Shown here: piece by piece, positions 10,934 through 21,722 of the stretch
How the letters are laid out: the number at the start of each line of letters is the position of its first letter
How positions within the stretch are numbered: position 1 is the stretch's first letter
Assembly: GCA_002105175.1 (NCBI GenBank)
Contig: MCGE01000032.1
Location: 372,001 to 436,000, forward strand
Direction: 5' to 3'
DNA: 64,000 nt
From: Absidia repens
Taxonomy: Eukaryota; Mucoromycota; Mucoromycetes; Mucorales; Cunninghamellaceae
Notes under the pieces: model-generated
What the model was told of the DNA's origin: nothing
Databases searched by the model: none
The model's input: the letters and a program-made list of their open reading frames with translations, nothing else
Program-made: the position numbers and the translations under genes

Positions 10934-12520
10934 AACATATACTGTACTTATCTTACTTTCTCTGAAAATTAATTTCCCAAAGTTTTCTATTTCAGATTTC
11001 TGCTTTACACGCTGCTCTATGTAAAAAGATTGATTTCCTGTATAGTAAAATAGACTGGCAAAGTATTCTTCCAGAGTTTAAAAATAATGATACCAAATGG
11101 TAGGACGCATCCTTATGCATGCGGCTGATTATCATATCCTGCATGGTCTGATTTCTCGAACCGTCTCTGCATTCGCTTAGCTCCTAGTATTTCCAAAGAC
11201 ATCACAGACAAGCGTTTACATTTATATAAATATAAAGAAAAAAGGGAGTTGAATAGTAGAAATTAAACATAAGTGAAGACGATTTTATTTCAGAAGAATG
11301 ATTTAAAAAACAAAAACAAAACTATTCTATATGTGCATGTGAATGGATTTTTGTTAACAGAACTAAATGCGGGGCCGGGGACGGGAGTCAATGTCTATAG
11401 AGCACTCGAAATACCCTGAACCATACAGATTTGACCCCGCAGTGTTTTATTCATACCAATAATGTGAAAGGGGACACAACATCATTGAATAATAATCGGT
11501 TTCGCCTTTTTGTATCGAAGATATTTCCTTCTCATAAATAAAGAAAAACAACAACCCTGCATACTAGGGAAAAGAAAGATAATATTTACCTGCAAATTCT
11601 TTGTTCATCAGTTACCCTTTTGAGGGGAAACCCTTCCCTAAGTTTAACCAACATGACTCATTGTGCTATCTTTTTTTTTCAAAAAAAATTAGGTTCATTT
11701 GAATCATCCTTCTGAAAAGAAATTCCTTCCCCAAACTTAACCATCATAATGCATTATGTTACTTTTTTTTTTAAGAACTGTAGCGTCGATTAGTATGTAT
11801 CTAATAATTTCTAATCGGCCAGATCCTGCTCACCTTGATTAGAAAATCGAGACCGTGTTGCCACTCGATCTCCTACGCGAGACTCACTTTGGTAGCTCTA
11901 CGGTTAAATGTTTGCCTCAGATATTCCTCTGATCACTTGCTAGTATCAAAGACGATCATTGGACAGATCTCCATTTATATTGGGGTTGCTCCTGCGCGAT
12001 AATCTGTTGTGCAGGACGATCAAAAAAAAATAGGAGCAAAAAAAAAAAAAATCGTCGCATGAAAAAAGGAAAAAACAAACCTATAAGTAGATAGTATCAA
12101 ATATGCAATCGATAAAAAAAAAAAAAAAAAAAAAAGATAAAAAGAAGAAGACAATAAAATGAAAGATCAAGGTCTTCTGGTTCCTTTGTTTCGGGTGTAA
12201 GTTCGAGTACCAACTCCTTCTTTCCGCTATTGTTTTGGTTTGGAAGCGTTGTTTGATGGAGATGGCGATGATAATAACAAGGGGATGTTGCTGGAAGAGG
12301 ATACTATTGTCGTCCGGTAAGATATTAGCGATGTTATGCATTCAGGCGCGGATGATGATGACAACACCGCCCTAAATAATGCGACAGAAATGAATAATCG
12401 ATCAACATTGTATTTTTTTGTTTTTGTTTTTCCATCTTTCATATACGTATTTGACATTATCTTTTTTGTTTTTTTTGTTTTTGTTTCATTACCACCCAAT
12501 TCCTCACATCACAAAAATTT
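10731..12520. other. Gene-free region with homopolymers and a diverged tandem duplication
   Basis: Contains a T tract at about 10901-10932 and two diverged tandem copies of a ~75-bp block (about 11605-11685 and 11700-11775), each ending in a T run after a MYTTAACCAWCAT motif. Open frames at 12081-12596 overlap on both strands and translate to low-complexity Ser/Phe runs, so I do not call them genes. Confidence 0.45.
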
Positions 12521-12616
12521 GCATCAGGGAAAAATCAGAGTTGTGTGGCAGCTAATATTTAGTGCTGGGACTTTTTGTCCTACCGCCCCAACATGAGACT
12601 GTACAACCCACTCTAT
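12521..12616. repeat. Second copy of the repeat at 1-106
   Basis: Near-identical to 1-106, including the GGGACTTTTTGTCC hairpin. It ends exactly where the minus-strand HET fragment begins, implying that the fragment and the repeat were joined by rearrangement. Confidence 0.7.
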
Positions 12617-12790
12617 GATTTCCCTCGTTTTTTTATCTGATTCCAACAAGTAACTCAAGTGAAAATCAGGAACAGCCAGTATAAAGTCGGCCGTTTTGTA
12701 AATGTTGGTTATTTGATGAATGATCACTGTTCGTGCCACGGAATTGGTTTGATATTCACAAATGGCATTCACGAAAACATAATCCATTTC
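12611..12790 (-). pseudogene. HET-domain fragment (block 2 region only)
   Basis: A minus-strand segment of about 60 codons matching HET block 2 of subfamily I: DYVFVNAICEYQTN corresponds to YVWVDTICVDQTN, followed by ITNIYKTADFILAVPDFHLSYLLESDKK. The closest relative in the window is the gene at 3259-5285, which shares the LLESDKK stretch. The conserved Asp residues and the Trp of the motif are changed. Both ends are abrupt, flanked by the 1-106 type repeat and by the 8905-9180 type repeat. It is a non-functional remnant. Confidence 0.8.
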
Positions 12791-12794
12791 TCAC

Positions 12795-13080
12795 CAGTTT
12801 CAAAAAGTCTGTGGATGATGAATCCCGAACAGTCCGGCTGGTACGACAAAAAAGGGATAAAACCTTCTACATGAGACGAAAAGAAAATTATGCCGCCATC
12901 CAGAAGCAAGTGAAAACCGAGGGCATTTTGATGTATTAGGACGCAATCAAAAGAGCCGATGCATTCCAAAAAGAAACATCGAAGATTAACCACACCTTGG
13001 TCAAAAACATACACTTACTTTTTGACAACCAATGATTGTTTTACCTTTAATTAGTTATTTAATCAATAAAACAGATTTAC
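12795..13080. repeat. ~280-bp repeat, copy B (partner 8905-9180)
   Basis: Shares the whole block with 8905-9180. In this copy the plus-strand frame YMRRKENYAAIQKQVKTEG is open, and after one stop it continues to HTLVKNIHLLFDNQ. This suggests a decayed protein-coding origin of unknown family. It is followed by an R element, as copy A is. Confidence 0.65.
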
Positions 13081-13159
13081 TTCGTCTAGTACTCATTTTC
13101 AAATGTTTTTTATTTTTATTTATATATATTGGATGAAAAAAAAAAAAAAAAAATAGACG

Positions 13160-13500
13160 ACAGGAATATTTCAAATACCGCCCACATGGTTGGTTTTTTT
13201 TGTCGCTCACTGTTTTTTTCTCTTTCTTTCTTTCTTTCCTCCTTTTTTACTTCACCATTGTAACTTCATCGAGATTATTGTGATCTTAGATTAGCTTTAG
13301 GACTAGTTTAGAAAGGTTTTCAGATCAGGGATTACAACATGCATGGGAAAACCCTTTCATTTTGGATCTAGGATCTACAACCACCATCAGTTGACCTTTT
13401 GAAACCGTCATTGGCTTAGATTAATCTTAGTTTGTCAATAGCTTGTATCCACATCTGAATAAAATATATTTGTTTTTTTCATGCTACAAATTAAAAATGT
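13160..13500 (+). repeat. Dispersed R element, copy 4
   Basis: Full-length plus-strand copy, from ACCGCCCACATG through a pyrimidine tract, TTAGATTAGC, ACATGCATGGG, TTTCATTTTGGATC and CCATCAG to TGAATAAAAT. Sequence after it (13500-14060) also resembles 34090-34780 downstream of R copy 6, so the duplicated unit may extend beyond the element. Confidence 0.75.
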
Positions 13501-14176
13501 CTCATCAGTCTCACTCATTCTTGTGCAATAGATGTTATTTTTTACTACCATTATCCCCCCCATTTAATTAGTGTTAAGCGTTGTTGTTTTCAATAAAAGA
13601 TGTCCCTTTCGTCTTTTTCCTGCCTTGTGCAGAACTTTAATTACCTCCCATTTTACAATTGTCCCTTTAGATTAGTGTTGATCATTCTTCAAATCTCACT
13701 TCGGTCTCCCTCATACTTCCTTCAATAGATCCATTGTTAGATTGCACCCCAAGATCATTAGTATAATGTATACCATATGGCTTCAATAAAGTGTATCACC
13801 CCAAGTTATAGTTTATGCCATATGACTTCAATAAAGTGTATCCTTTTTATTGCCCAGCCTCTGACTCATTATATACCTCGGATATCGCTATTCTAGCTGC
13901 TTTATTAGTGTCCTACTCTACACCCGCTTTCTAACTCCGCACTTTGAGTGCTCTCCCCGTATCCCCTAAAGTCCCAGTAACTGGTCAACAGTCCTAGGTC
14001 ACTTTATTCAGCTTCAATACTCTAAATTCATGTATTCTTAACGTTATATTGAGGCGAATTATCGGTTACCTTTAATTTTCCCAGCTAGAGTAATCAAGTA
14101 GAAAATAATGCAAGAAGGAGTTTAAATATAATCGTCGTCGATTTTATTGGATATCTTGCGAAACCTTGATTGCTAA
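13501..14176. other. Gene-free spacer with repeat-like similarity to 34.1-34.8 kb
   Basis: Contains two near-identical short blocks (TATACCATATGGCTTCAATAA near 13770, repeated near 13820) and scattered similarity to the region downstream of R copy 6, such as GTGCAATAGAT. No coding frame is convincing. Confidence 0.4.
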
Positions 14177-14440
14177 AGAATTAAGTTGGGAACAGTCGAA
14201 TGGTGCCATGAACTCATGCAACCCTTCATTTTCCAAGCGCATCAATGGCCCAACTTTATCAAGTCACGAGAGCGGTGGGGGGGGAAACGAATCGTCATCG
14301 CCAAGATGCAATGGCTGATTAAAAGAGAAAACAAGTGAGTGGCCCATATCATGATTGTTTATCAGTTAATAGATTGATTGAATCATATTTTTTCCAGCTC
14401 TACTGTATTTCAAGTCCATTTTTGTAATCTGCATTCATAA
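14177..14440 (+). other. Possible two-exon coding remnant
   Basis: An open segment 14177-14334 (about 52 codons, including EWCHELMQPFIFQAHQWPNF) is followed by a consensus donor GTGAGT, a 63-nt intron ending TTTTTTCCAG and a frame-consistent second segment to a stop at 14440. The composition is protein-like and unlike the surrounding AT-rich DNA. No start codon context or family could be recognised, so this may be the 3' end of a decayed gene. Confidence 0.3.
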
Positions 14441-14888
14441 ATGTGTGAGTAAGATTAAAGAAGTGCTTGGCTTTTTTTTTTTTTAAAAAAAACAACAAAA
14501 ATGCTTGTGCAAATATAAATATATAATCTCAGTTCCCAACCCTCGAGATATAAATAGCGGACATTCAAAAAGATAGGGATTTCCAATAAAAATTCAGGTA
14601 CCAATATTTTATAAATGATAGAGTCCTGCGACAAGTGTGTCTTTGGTATTAACAAAACTGATATCCATTGAGTACAGTAGTTTTGTCTCGCTTCTCTATT
14701 CAACAACAACTGCTGAGAGAAAAAGAAAAAAAAAGTCAAGGGTTGATGTAAATTCCTCTGTGCAAACTTTAAATACGGTACGTTTTACAACTCCTTAAAC
14801 GCCACATATGTGTCAGAAAAATACATTTCACTTATTCGTCTCTGTTAATAATTTCGCTTTTTTCTCTTTATCTCCTTTCTTCATCAAC

Positions 14889-16965
14889 ATGACTAGAAGT
14901 GACCCAGTAGAACACCTCTTCCAAGGTATGTGATGGTCTCATGGAAAGAAAAGAAAAAAAAAAAAAACACAACGAATAAATCGACTCTATTTTTCAGTAG
15001 AATTGAGCGGTGACGATACTCAGCAGCAACAGCAACAGCAACAAAAACCATTTCATATTGTGCTTGTTGACATTGAAAAGGCCGCACAGGCTGAAATCCA
15101 TTGTGTTGAAAAGCCACTGGAAGGAGACACAGAAGAAATAGCAGGCTTTGTTGCATTATCTTACCGTTGGGGTGAGCTAGAAGAACAACTTATTGATACT
15201 CGCCTTGGCTATATTGCGTCTATCACGTCATTCGCTTTGTATCATTTTTATCAGCTCTGTGCCTTGATGATGAAGGAACCGGACTTCAAATCAATTAAAT
15301 ATGTTTGGGTGGATGCGATTTGTGTGGAACAAACCAACCATGAACGACGTAAAGCCACTATGCGCCAAATGAGCAACATTTACGAACGAGCCACCTATAT
15401 TTTGGCTGTACCTAATCTCCACAAACAGCATTTGTGGGACGTATCTCAATCTAATATTAGTGTCATACTCAAACTCGAAAAATATCATGAATATATTTAT
15501 TACCTCCTTCAGGGAAATAGTGATAAGGTTGTTCAACTAGACAATGCGTTTCTCGACAAAATCGGCGTGCCAAGAGATCAGGTGTTAAGGCAGTTGGTGA
15601 CAACATATAGTCATTGTTTTATGGATGAACTCGCATTACTTGGGGACTCGCCTTACAATTTTGATCCTGATATCGTCGCTGAAGAATTATACAACACCAG
15701 TCAACTAAGTTCTCTGACCAATCAGCAGCATAACGCAGACGCCACGAGGAAGAATCAAACACAGACAGATCTTTACACCACTTTTGGAGATTTGTTTCAT
15801 CGCAGCCATGAAGTGAAGCTTGCAGAGAATTGGAAGTCTCGTTTTGTATGGCACGGCAAGAGAAATAAAGATGGCCACCCGACGTTGCCGTGGAATAATT
15901 ATGTCATTCGAAGAAACAACGATATCGCACAAGCGATGGGATTTTTGAAAAATCTCATCCTGGATTGGTCGTCTCGTGTTTGGGTGATCAGCGAATACCA
16001 CATTGCAAAAAAGAAAAACAACCTAAAGTATTGGTTTCTTGGGTTCTCGTCATACAGGCTGGCCGGATTGCCATTTTTTAAATTCGATTTTGGAGGCTCT
16101 GCTCTATCACATGGTATGAACCGAGCTATCTACAAACGATTTCACGAAACTATGATCAAGCAACTTGAAACAAGAACCTTTTTCGAAAAGATCCTGAGCT
16201 CCAAGGCAAGTAAACATGGTAAGTTTGCTTTTTTTTTTTTTTTTTTTATGAATGGACAGGAAAATTTATACATTTTTATATTAATCTCTGTGTGTAGAGG
16301 ATCGGTTTTACGCCATTTTGCCGCAAACAAAATATAAGGACAAAATCAACCAAGTGGCGGATTGGAACATTGATACTATGATTTCGGTCAAGTTAAAACT
16401 ATTCGAGATCATGGATACCAAAGACAAGTTGATCTTATTTTTTTTGATTGGGATATGTGGCTTTTCGATTACCTCACTTCAGATATTACCAACATTTGCA
16501 ACCTTGGCAATAGGAACGTATAAGGATGATATATTTTACAAAGACTACCCACTCAATTTTGACATGCTCAACAACAAATCAACCATCACACTTCATCATC
16601 GCTTTCATGACTCACAACCGTATCATTATCTTCAATTGACACCCAAGGGATATTTCGTGGCACGTAAACCCTATAATCAAAGATTTCTTCCTTATGCGAA
16701 TTTAAGAAAAGAAATGCTATGCAGTCATTTTCAACTCGATGAGCATAGCTTGGGGATTGAATTTGTACAACTCAATTTTTTTGACAAAAATGAAATGTCA
16801 GGTTTGGAAGCTGTCCTCTGCTCTTATTTTAAAATATATTTGGCTGGAAGCTTTTTTGAAAACAAATGGATACTCTGTTTTCGAGAATGCTTAGATAACG
16901 AAGCGTTAGCATGGAGCTATAATAATAATAATGATGCTGCTGCTATTGTTTTTAATATCTATTAA
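14889..16965 (+). CDS. HET-domain protein, subfamily I, three exons (641 aa)
   Basis: Exon 1 is 14889-14925 (MTRSDPVEHLFQ, phase 1), exon 2 is 14998-16218 and exon 3 is 16298-16965. The introns are 72 and 79 nt (GTATGT...TTTCAG; GTAAGT...GTGTAG) and both are phase 1. The second intron, in the stretch between SKASK and DRFYAILP, is absent from the other HET copies, which read straight through that stretch. All HET blocks are present: LSYRWG near residue 66, YVWVDAICVEQ near 112, and SSRVWVISEYHIAKKK near 340 with the conserved Glu. A poly-Gln run (8 Q) follows the first intron. The C-terminal module has IYLAGSFFENKW and the protein ends VFNIY. This is the best-preserved subfamily I member and is probably functional. 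Confidence 0.9.
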
Positions 16966-17768
16966 AAAATGTGACCTAATAACGGTGCCAGCAATAAATA
17001 AATAAAAACCTAACTTTCTTTAAAATTCATGCTGAACTGAGTCGTTAAATGGTATTTATATGTACTACGGATAGATCCGAAGCTTGATAACGAGTCACTT
17101 AGCATTTCCTCATACCATATATATATATAGAGCACCCTAAGACATATCCCTGGATAGTGCTAAGGATAGTCAGACTTTTTTTTTTTTTTTTTTTTTTCTT
17201 TTTTGGAAGTAATGTCAAAGTGAATTGACCCCTCCCCATTTCAAGTACTCAATTTTTTTTTCCTTCTCTTCGTCAGGAGGGTAAGTTACAATATATCCGG
17301 TCACTTTTGCAGAGATGTCCCATCCAAATGGAGTGTTACGTTTTTATGTGAATCATCGAATTGCAAGAATAGGCAAGTATATCCTGCATGATAAATCATG
17401 TCTATTCAAATCCCGCTCCAGTTTATTGAAATATTGGTTCCTGTATACTGTATGTATAAATTCCTAAGGGCTTTTTCTTATTATAGATATGGTCATGCTT
17501 TGTCCAAAAAGAAAAATGGAAAAAAAAAAAATAGATGAGGATCCCTGTTAAATCAATACGCCAATAGGCGACACATTTAGTGGTGACAAAGATTCATCAC
17601 ACAAACACGAACACACCACCTTTCTTTCTTTTTTTTTTGAAATATGATTATTTATCTATTTATTCGTCATTTGTTTAAAAGATCCGACGCTTAGGAAAAA
17701 AGAAAAAAAAGAAAAAGAAAATAGATATATTCCTCCAACACATTTTATGATACCACAGTCCATTAATA
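16966..17768. other. Gene-free spacer
   Basis: AATAAATAAATAAAA near 16994 is a likely polyadenylation signal for the HET gene. A T tract lies at about 17177-17198. A short plus-strand frame from 17314 (50 codons, preceded by a TTTTGCAG acceptor-like site) has no recognisable content. Confidence 0.45.
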
Positions 17769-18392
17769 TTATTGCGCTGGTGGTACTGGTGGTTTTCTTG
17801 CATTGCCACCAAGCTGGTCTCCAAGAAGAGAACCAACACTCGCCGGTTTGCAGACATACGATCCGGCCAGTTGCGAGACCACGCCAGCGACATTTTGGAC
17901 ATCAATTTTCGGCACCACAGGAATCCCCACCGGATGCTGCATCACTTGGCACGCTTCGTCCGTATAAACCGTACATGTCGACAGTTTGGAAAACAGAGCA
18001 AAGTTAACACGATTGCCATTCTTTCGAAACGGAATGCACTGCCCAAACGTCACCCGGTCCGGCTGTTTTTGGTTAACGTAGTAAATCAAAATATCACTGC
18101 CGATGTCAGGGCCGCCCACGGCGGCAAAACCTAAAGGACTTTGGGTTGGAGATGGAGCTGGACCTGGAGCTGGAGGTGGACCTGGAGATGGAGGTGGACC
18201 TGGAAGTGGAGGTGGACCTGGACCTGAAGGTGGAGGTGGAGGTGGAGGTGGAGGTGGAGGTGGAGGTGGTGCTTGTCGTGGTGCTAGTTTGGCGTCAACA
18301 ACAGATGGCGCCTGCTCTACAAAAGATTGTAGTGGTTTCCCACTCGCAACACTGGCAACAATCAATACCGGCAATAAATATACAAACTTCAT
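17769..18392 (-). CDS. Secreted proline-rich protein with C-terminal four-cysteine domain (207 aa)
   Basis: The start at 18392 is chosen because it opens directly with a signal peptide (MKFVYLLPVLIVASVASG); the longer frame to 18476 only adds a non-secretory leader. The order is: signal peptide, a short linker, a Pro-rich region of about 65 residues (14 consecutive Pro, then PGPPP/PSPGPPPAP repeats, encoded by CCACCT-type triplets near 18142-18268), and a globular C-terminal domain. That domain has four Cys with C-x20-C-x7-C-x32-C spacing and QCIPF and CTVYTDEAC motifs, matching the protein at 10404-10730. The Pro-rich stretch suggests an extended, possibly wall-associated stalk. The triplet repeat is prone to length change. 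Confidence 0.75.
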   Translation of the reverse strand: MKFVYLLPVLIVASVASGKPLQSFVEQAPSVVDAKLAPRQAPPPPPPPPPPPPPPSGPGPPPLPGPPPSPGPPPAPGPAPSPTQSPLGFAAVGGPDIGSDILIYYVNQKQPDRVTFGQCIPFRKNGNRVNFALFSKLSTCTVYTDEACQVMQHPVGIPVVPKIDVQNVAGVVSQLAGSYVCKPASVGSLLGDQLGGNARKPPVPPAQ

Positions 18393-19029
18393 GGCGAAAA
18401 AAAAAGAAAAAGGTAAAATTAGCGATTGCTCTTGAAAAGGATTCACGACTTTTTTTTTGTTTTCTCCTTTATGCAATGAAAATCAAGCACCTGCCTGTAA
18501 AACGTACTACCGCTACGTTGCATTTTTTTTTTTTCAAAAACAAATCAACGCAAAGCAAAGGGATTCTTGTAGTGCAATATTCCCCCCCCCTTTTAAGGAG
18601 GCAAAGGCACAGTGTCACTTTTATTTGTGCGGATCGAATTCTCTATGAATGGTAGCACACTTTTTTATGTGGACTGCCAAATACAAGCAGGCGGGGTAGA
18701 GTCTACATGATAATATGTATTTTTTTGAATCCCTAATCATTTGCTCCATTTGATTCGCTTTTCGAAAGCAAACGGTGCTCTCTCTTTTTTATTTTATTTT
18801 ACTGAGGACATATCATTTTTATGTGAAGATGACCAATAAAACATTGTTCGCGACGTTAAGAAGAATCCTACGACTGCACATGATCCCGAAGACGCCAAAA
18901 AACCGGAATTTCGCCCAATCGTGGAAATAACACAGAATTGTACAATATATTATTACTATTCATTGATATTCCGGATACTAGGGCTGGTTTCCGGGCTATC
19001 TAAATCACATTATGAAGAAAAACGTATCT
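18393..19029. other. Gene-free spacer
   Basis: The upstream region of the secreted protein gene, with A/T runs and a C run near 18583-18592. An open stretch around 18840-18935 is too short to support as a gene. Confidence 0.4.
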
Positions 19030-19303
19030 TTGCGCGAATATACAAAAAGAAATAATGTGCAGTCATTTTCGACTCGGAGAACACAGCTTAAAAGATTGAT
19101 TTTGCACCGACTCAGTTTCATTAACAAAAATACACAGTTACAAAATAATGGAGAAAAATGCTGCAATTGTGACATGTATCCGATTGCAAACTTTTTATTA
19201 GAAAACCTATGGATACTTTGTTTTTAAATTATCTGGATAGTACATTGAGCCCATGGGACCATTATGATAACAATGATACATTACCGTTTTCATGATCTAT
19301 TGA
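19030..19303 (+). pseudogene. Decayed 3' end of a HET subfamily I gene
   Basis: Nucleotide similarity to 16690-16965 of the neighbouring HET gene is clear, for example TGCAGTCATTTTC in both, then matching blocks up to NFLLENLWILCF, which corresponds to GSFFENKWILCF. The remnant ends with codons for VFMIY and a stop at 19303, matching the family VFNIY end. The intervening sequence carries indels and stops. The rest of the gene is absent. Confidence 0.7.
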
Positions 19304-19609
19304 GACAAGTGGGCCTAATAATGGTGTCGTCTATAAATAAAGAAAAAAATAATAAAGAACCTAGCATTTTTCTTCTTTATGCAGGACAGTGTCCTAAAGG
19401 GTATATATAGTATTGCACTGTAAATAGAGTGCGTTGAAAGTGACAGTGGTGCTTCTCACAACAAATATACTTACTATACGGGAAAAAAACTTGATTTTTT
19501 TTTTTGTCTATAGGATATCTCATACTCCATAAGCCAACCAGATATTATTGCATTTTGTGCATTATATGCGGAGTGAGACAAATATTCAAATTTTGCCTTT
19601 TTATAAGTG

Positions 19610-19820
19610 ATAAAAAAAAAAAAAGGGAAGGTTTGACTCTGACAGTAATGAGTTTTCGATTATTTTCAGGAATCAATTTTTTAAATCGGTTTCTCCAAAT
19701 TTCAGTGACGATGATACATCATACTGTATGAATATCGACAATCATATTTACAATAAACGATCCATACGGAACAGCGCAAAAAACAATATCAATCAGCTGA
19801 ATCAGATAATATAGAGTAAC
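19610..19820 (+). repeat. Dispersed repeat B, copy 1
   Basis: Shares about 180 bp with 39940-40115 (AGGAATCAATTTYTTAAATCGG, ATGAATATCGACAATCATAT, TCAATCAGCTGAATCAGATA) and, more diverged, with 27100-27290 on the plus strand. It is not coding in any consistent frame. Its distribution differs from that of the R element. Confidence 0.65.
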
Positions 19821-21450
19821 TTATTATTTGTATGGCGGTATTTGTTTGTCTTGGCTTATCTCTAAATCTGAACAAAATATGCCTATCATAGTCTTTTTTT
19901 TTTTTTCAGCACTTTCTTATAATTTGCTTGTCTTCTACAGTAGAACTTTTTTTTTTTTTTTTTTTTCATTCTTTCCAAGGCCAGGGATTATGAAACCGGG
20001 GGGGGGAGGAAGGTCCTTTTTGCTACCGTTTTACTGAGATGGTAACTCAATTTTAATTAATAAACAACGTACTAGTAATAAAGAAACATTAGAAAATTAT
20101 GTTATCATCTTGGAAACAAACGTATGAGTTCGATTCCGGTTTTCTAAATAACTTTATACCAGCAAAACATCATGTTTGGTAAAATTTCCGAGTGAGGGAA
20201 GTGTATTGTAAATATGATTTCCTCCTGTCCCTTGTTTTCAGATGAAGGAGGTATCAAACTCATATTCCAAAAAGAGACGATCACCGCTTTTTTATCCAGG
20301 AGTTTATATATTATCTTTCCTGTTAATCTATGGTATGATCGCTTGCAGAAACATGCAGATCTCCCGTCCCCTTGATCATCGTTCTATTTATTTCATGCAA
20401 AGTAGTCCCAATAATACAGCATTTTTTTTATCCATTTATATATATATATATATATATATATAACTCTCACGTTTACCGGCATTTCACATTTGCTTATCAT
20501 TATCCGTATATTGATGTTTACGCATAAACTACCCCTTAAGTAGCTTTATCACTCGTATCTTTGATGGTCACTCTGATGATACCATGCAGTGGCAACCTTG
20601 AATTTAATCATCCTTACGTTGATTTTATGCATAAAATTACCCGTCTCCCCTGATGTCTTAATCACTCCTGATAAAAGACACCCTACAGGTAACATCATCG
20701 ATCTTCATCCATCTTCATAAATTTATAAATAAAACTCAGGCTTGTACATTATACCGTACATGCTATTCTTATTTTTTTTTTTTTTCAAGTTATTAATCTT
20801 CATTCCGATGGTGTCGAACTTGGTGGAGCGGTAGAGAGAGAAGCAATCTAATTTGATTTGTACTGGAAGATCTTGGATAACAAAAGACGACTTGATAGAC
20901 ACACTAAAAACAAAAAGTGCATCTGGATTCGAAGGTTAGATCTCGTACATATTGAAGAAAAGAGCGTTTTTTTTTTTTTTTTTGTATGCGTGCTTTTTTT
21001 TTTTTTTTTGAAAAAAAAAAAAATACAATCAAATATGATTTTTATCAGATGCCCTTGGTGACAGATATACTTGGGATCCTTGGTTTATGTGCATGTGATT
21101 CTATAGAGTCGACTTGATAAACGCCAAAACAAAAAAAAAAAAAGTGCATGAGAAACCTCATCAAATGAATACTACTAAATCTTTACCATAAATGAATACT
21201 AAATAAAAGTAGTGAATAGTATACCCGACCTGCAGTAAACAGCAGTTGCAACTATATCGATCCGCAGGTAGCGAAGATATCTTGGTCACTAATTATGGTA
21301 GCCCATGAACGGTTTAACAATATTTTACTGTCATGGTTTTGACCTATCAAGACGTACAATAATATATTAAAGTAAAACTCTACCTAAATTCGAAGGTTAG
21401 GTTTTATACATTTGAGGAAAAGGAGTTTTTTTGTGTGCATTTTTTTTTAA

Positions 21451-21482
<32 letters not shown>

Positions 21483-21624
21483 CAGGGGAAAAAATGACAG
21501 AGGCAAAATACGCTTTTACAACTGGTAATAGATCGTTCGTACATGCAACAAGTCAAAGAACAAGGGGGAAAGGAAGTGGAGTTCTATTTTAAAATAACGA
21601 CAATGTTGATTGCATTCAAAGGGT

Positions 21625-21722
21625 TTGATCTGACAGAGGTGCCTATATAAACATGGACAATGATAGAGAAATTTATTAAAAATCAAAACCCCCCCAGACA
21701 AACTTGAAATATTACTGCCACT
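21625..21722 (+). promoter_or_regulatory. TATA-type promoter conserved in the three Cys-rich genes
   Basis: GGTTTGATCTGACAGAGGTG followed by CCTATATAAAC lies about 75 nt before the ATG. Essentially the same block precedes the paralogues (24575-24683 and 29110-29224), including the downstream ATGATAGAGAAAATTTAT-type leader. Conservation between paralogues may reflect recent duplication as well as function. Confidence 0.6.

Noticed and set aside
11080..11210. tRNA-like GGTTCGA box on the minus strand
   Set aside because: No A box at the right spacing and no cloverleaf could be drawn; no tRNA or rRNA gene was recognised anywhere in the window.
17314..17466. 50-codon frame after an acceptor-like site (contains LLKYWF)
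   Set aside because: It recalls the LKYWF stretch of HET proteins, but the surrounding residues do not align and the length is near chance.
18146..18655. Glu/Val/Gly-rich plus-strand frames over the GGTGGA repeat
   Set aside because: They are the reverse complement of the polyproline tract of the secreted protein, whose signal peptide and Cys domain fix the true strand.
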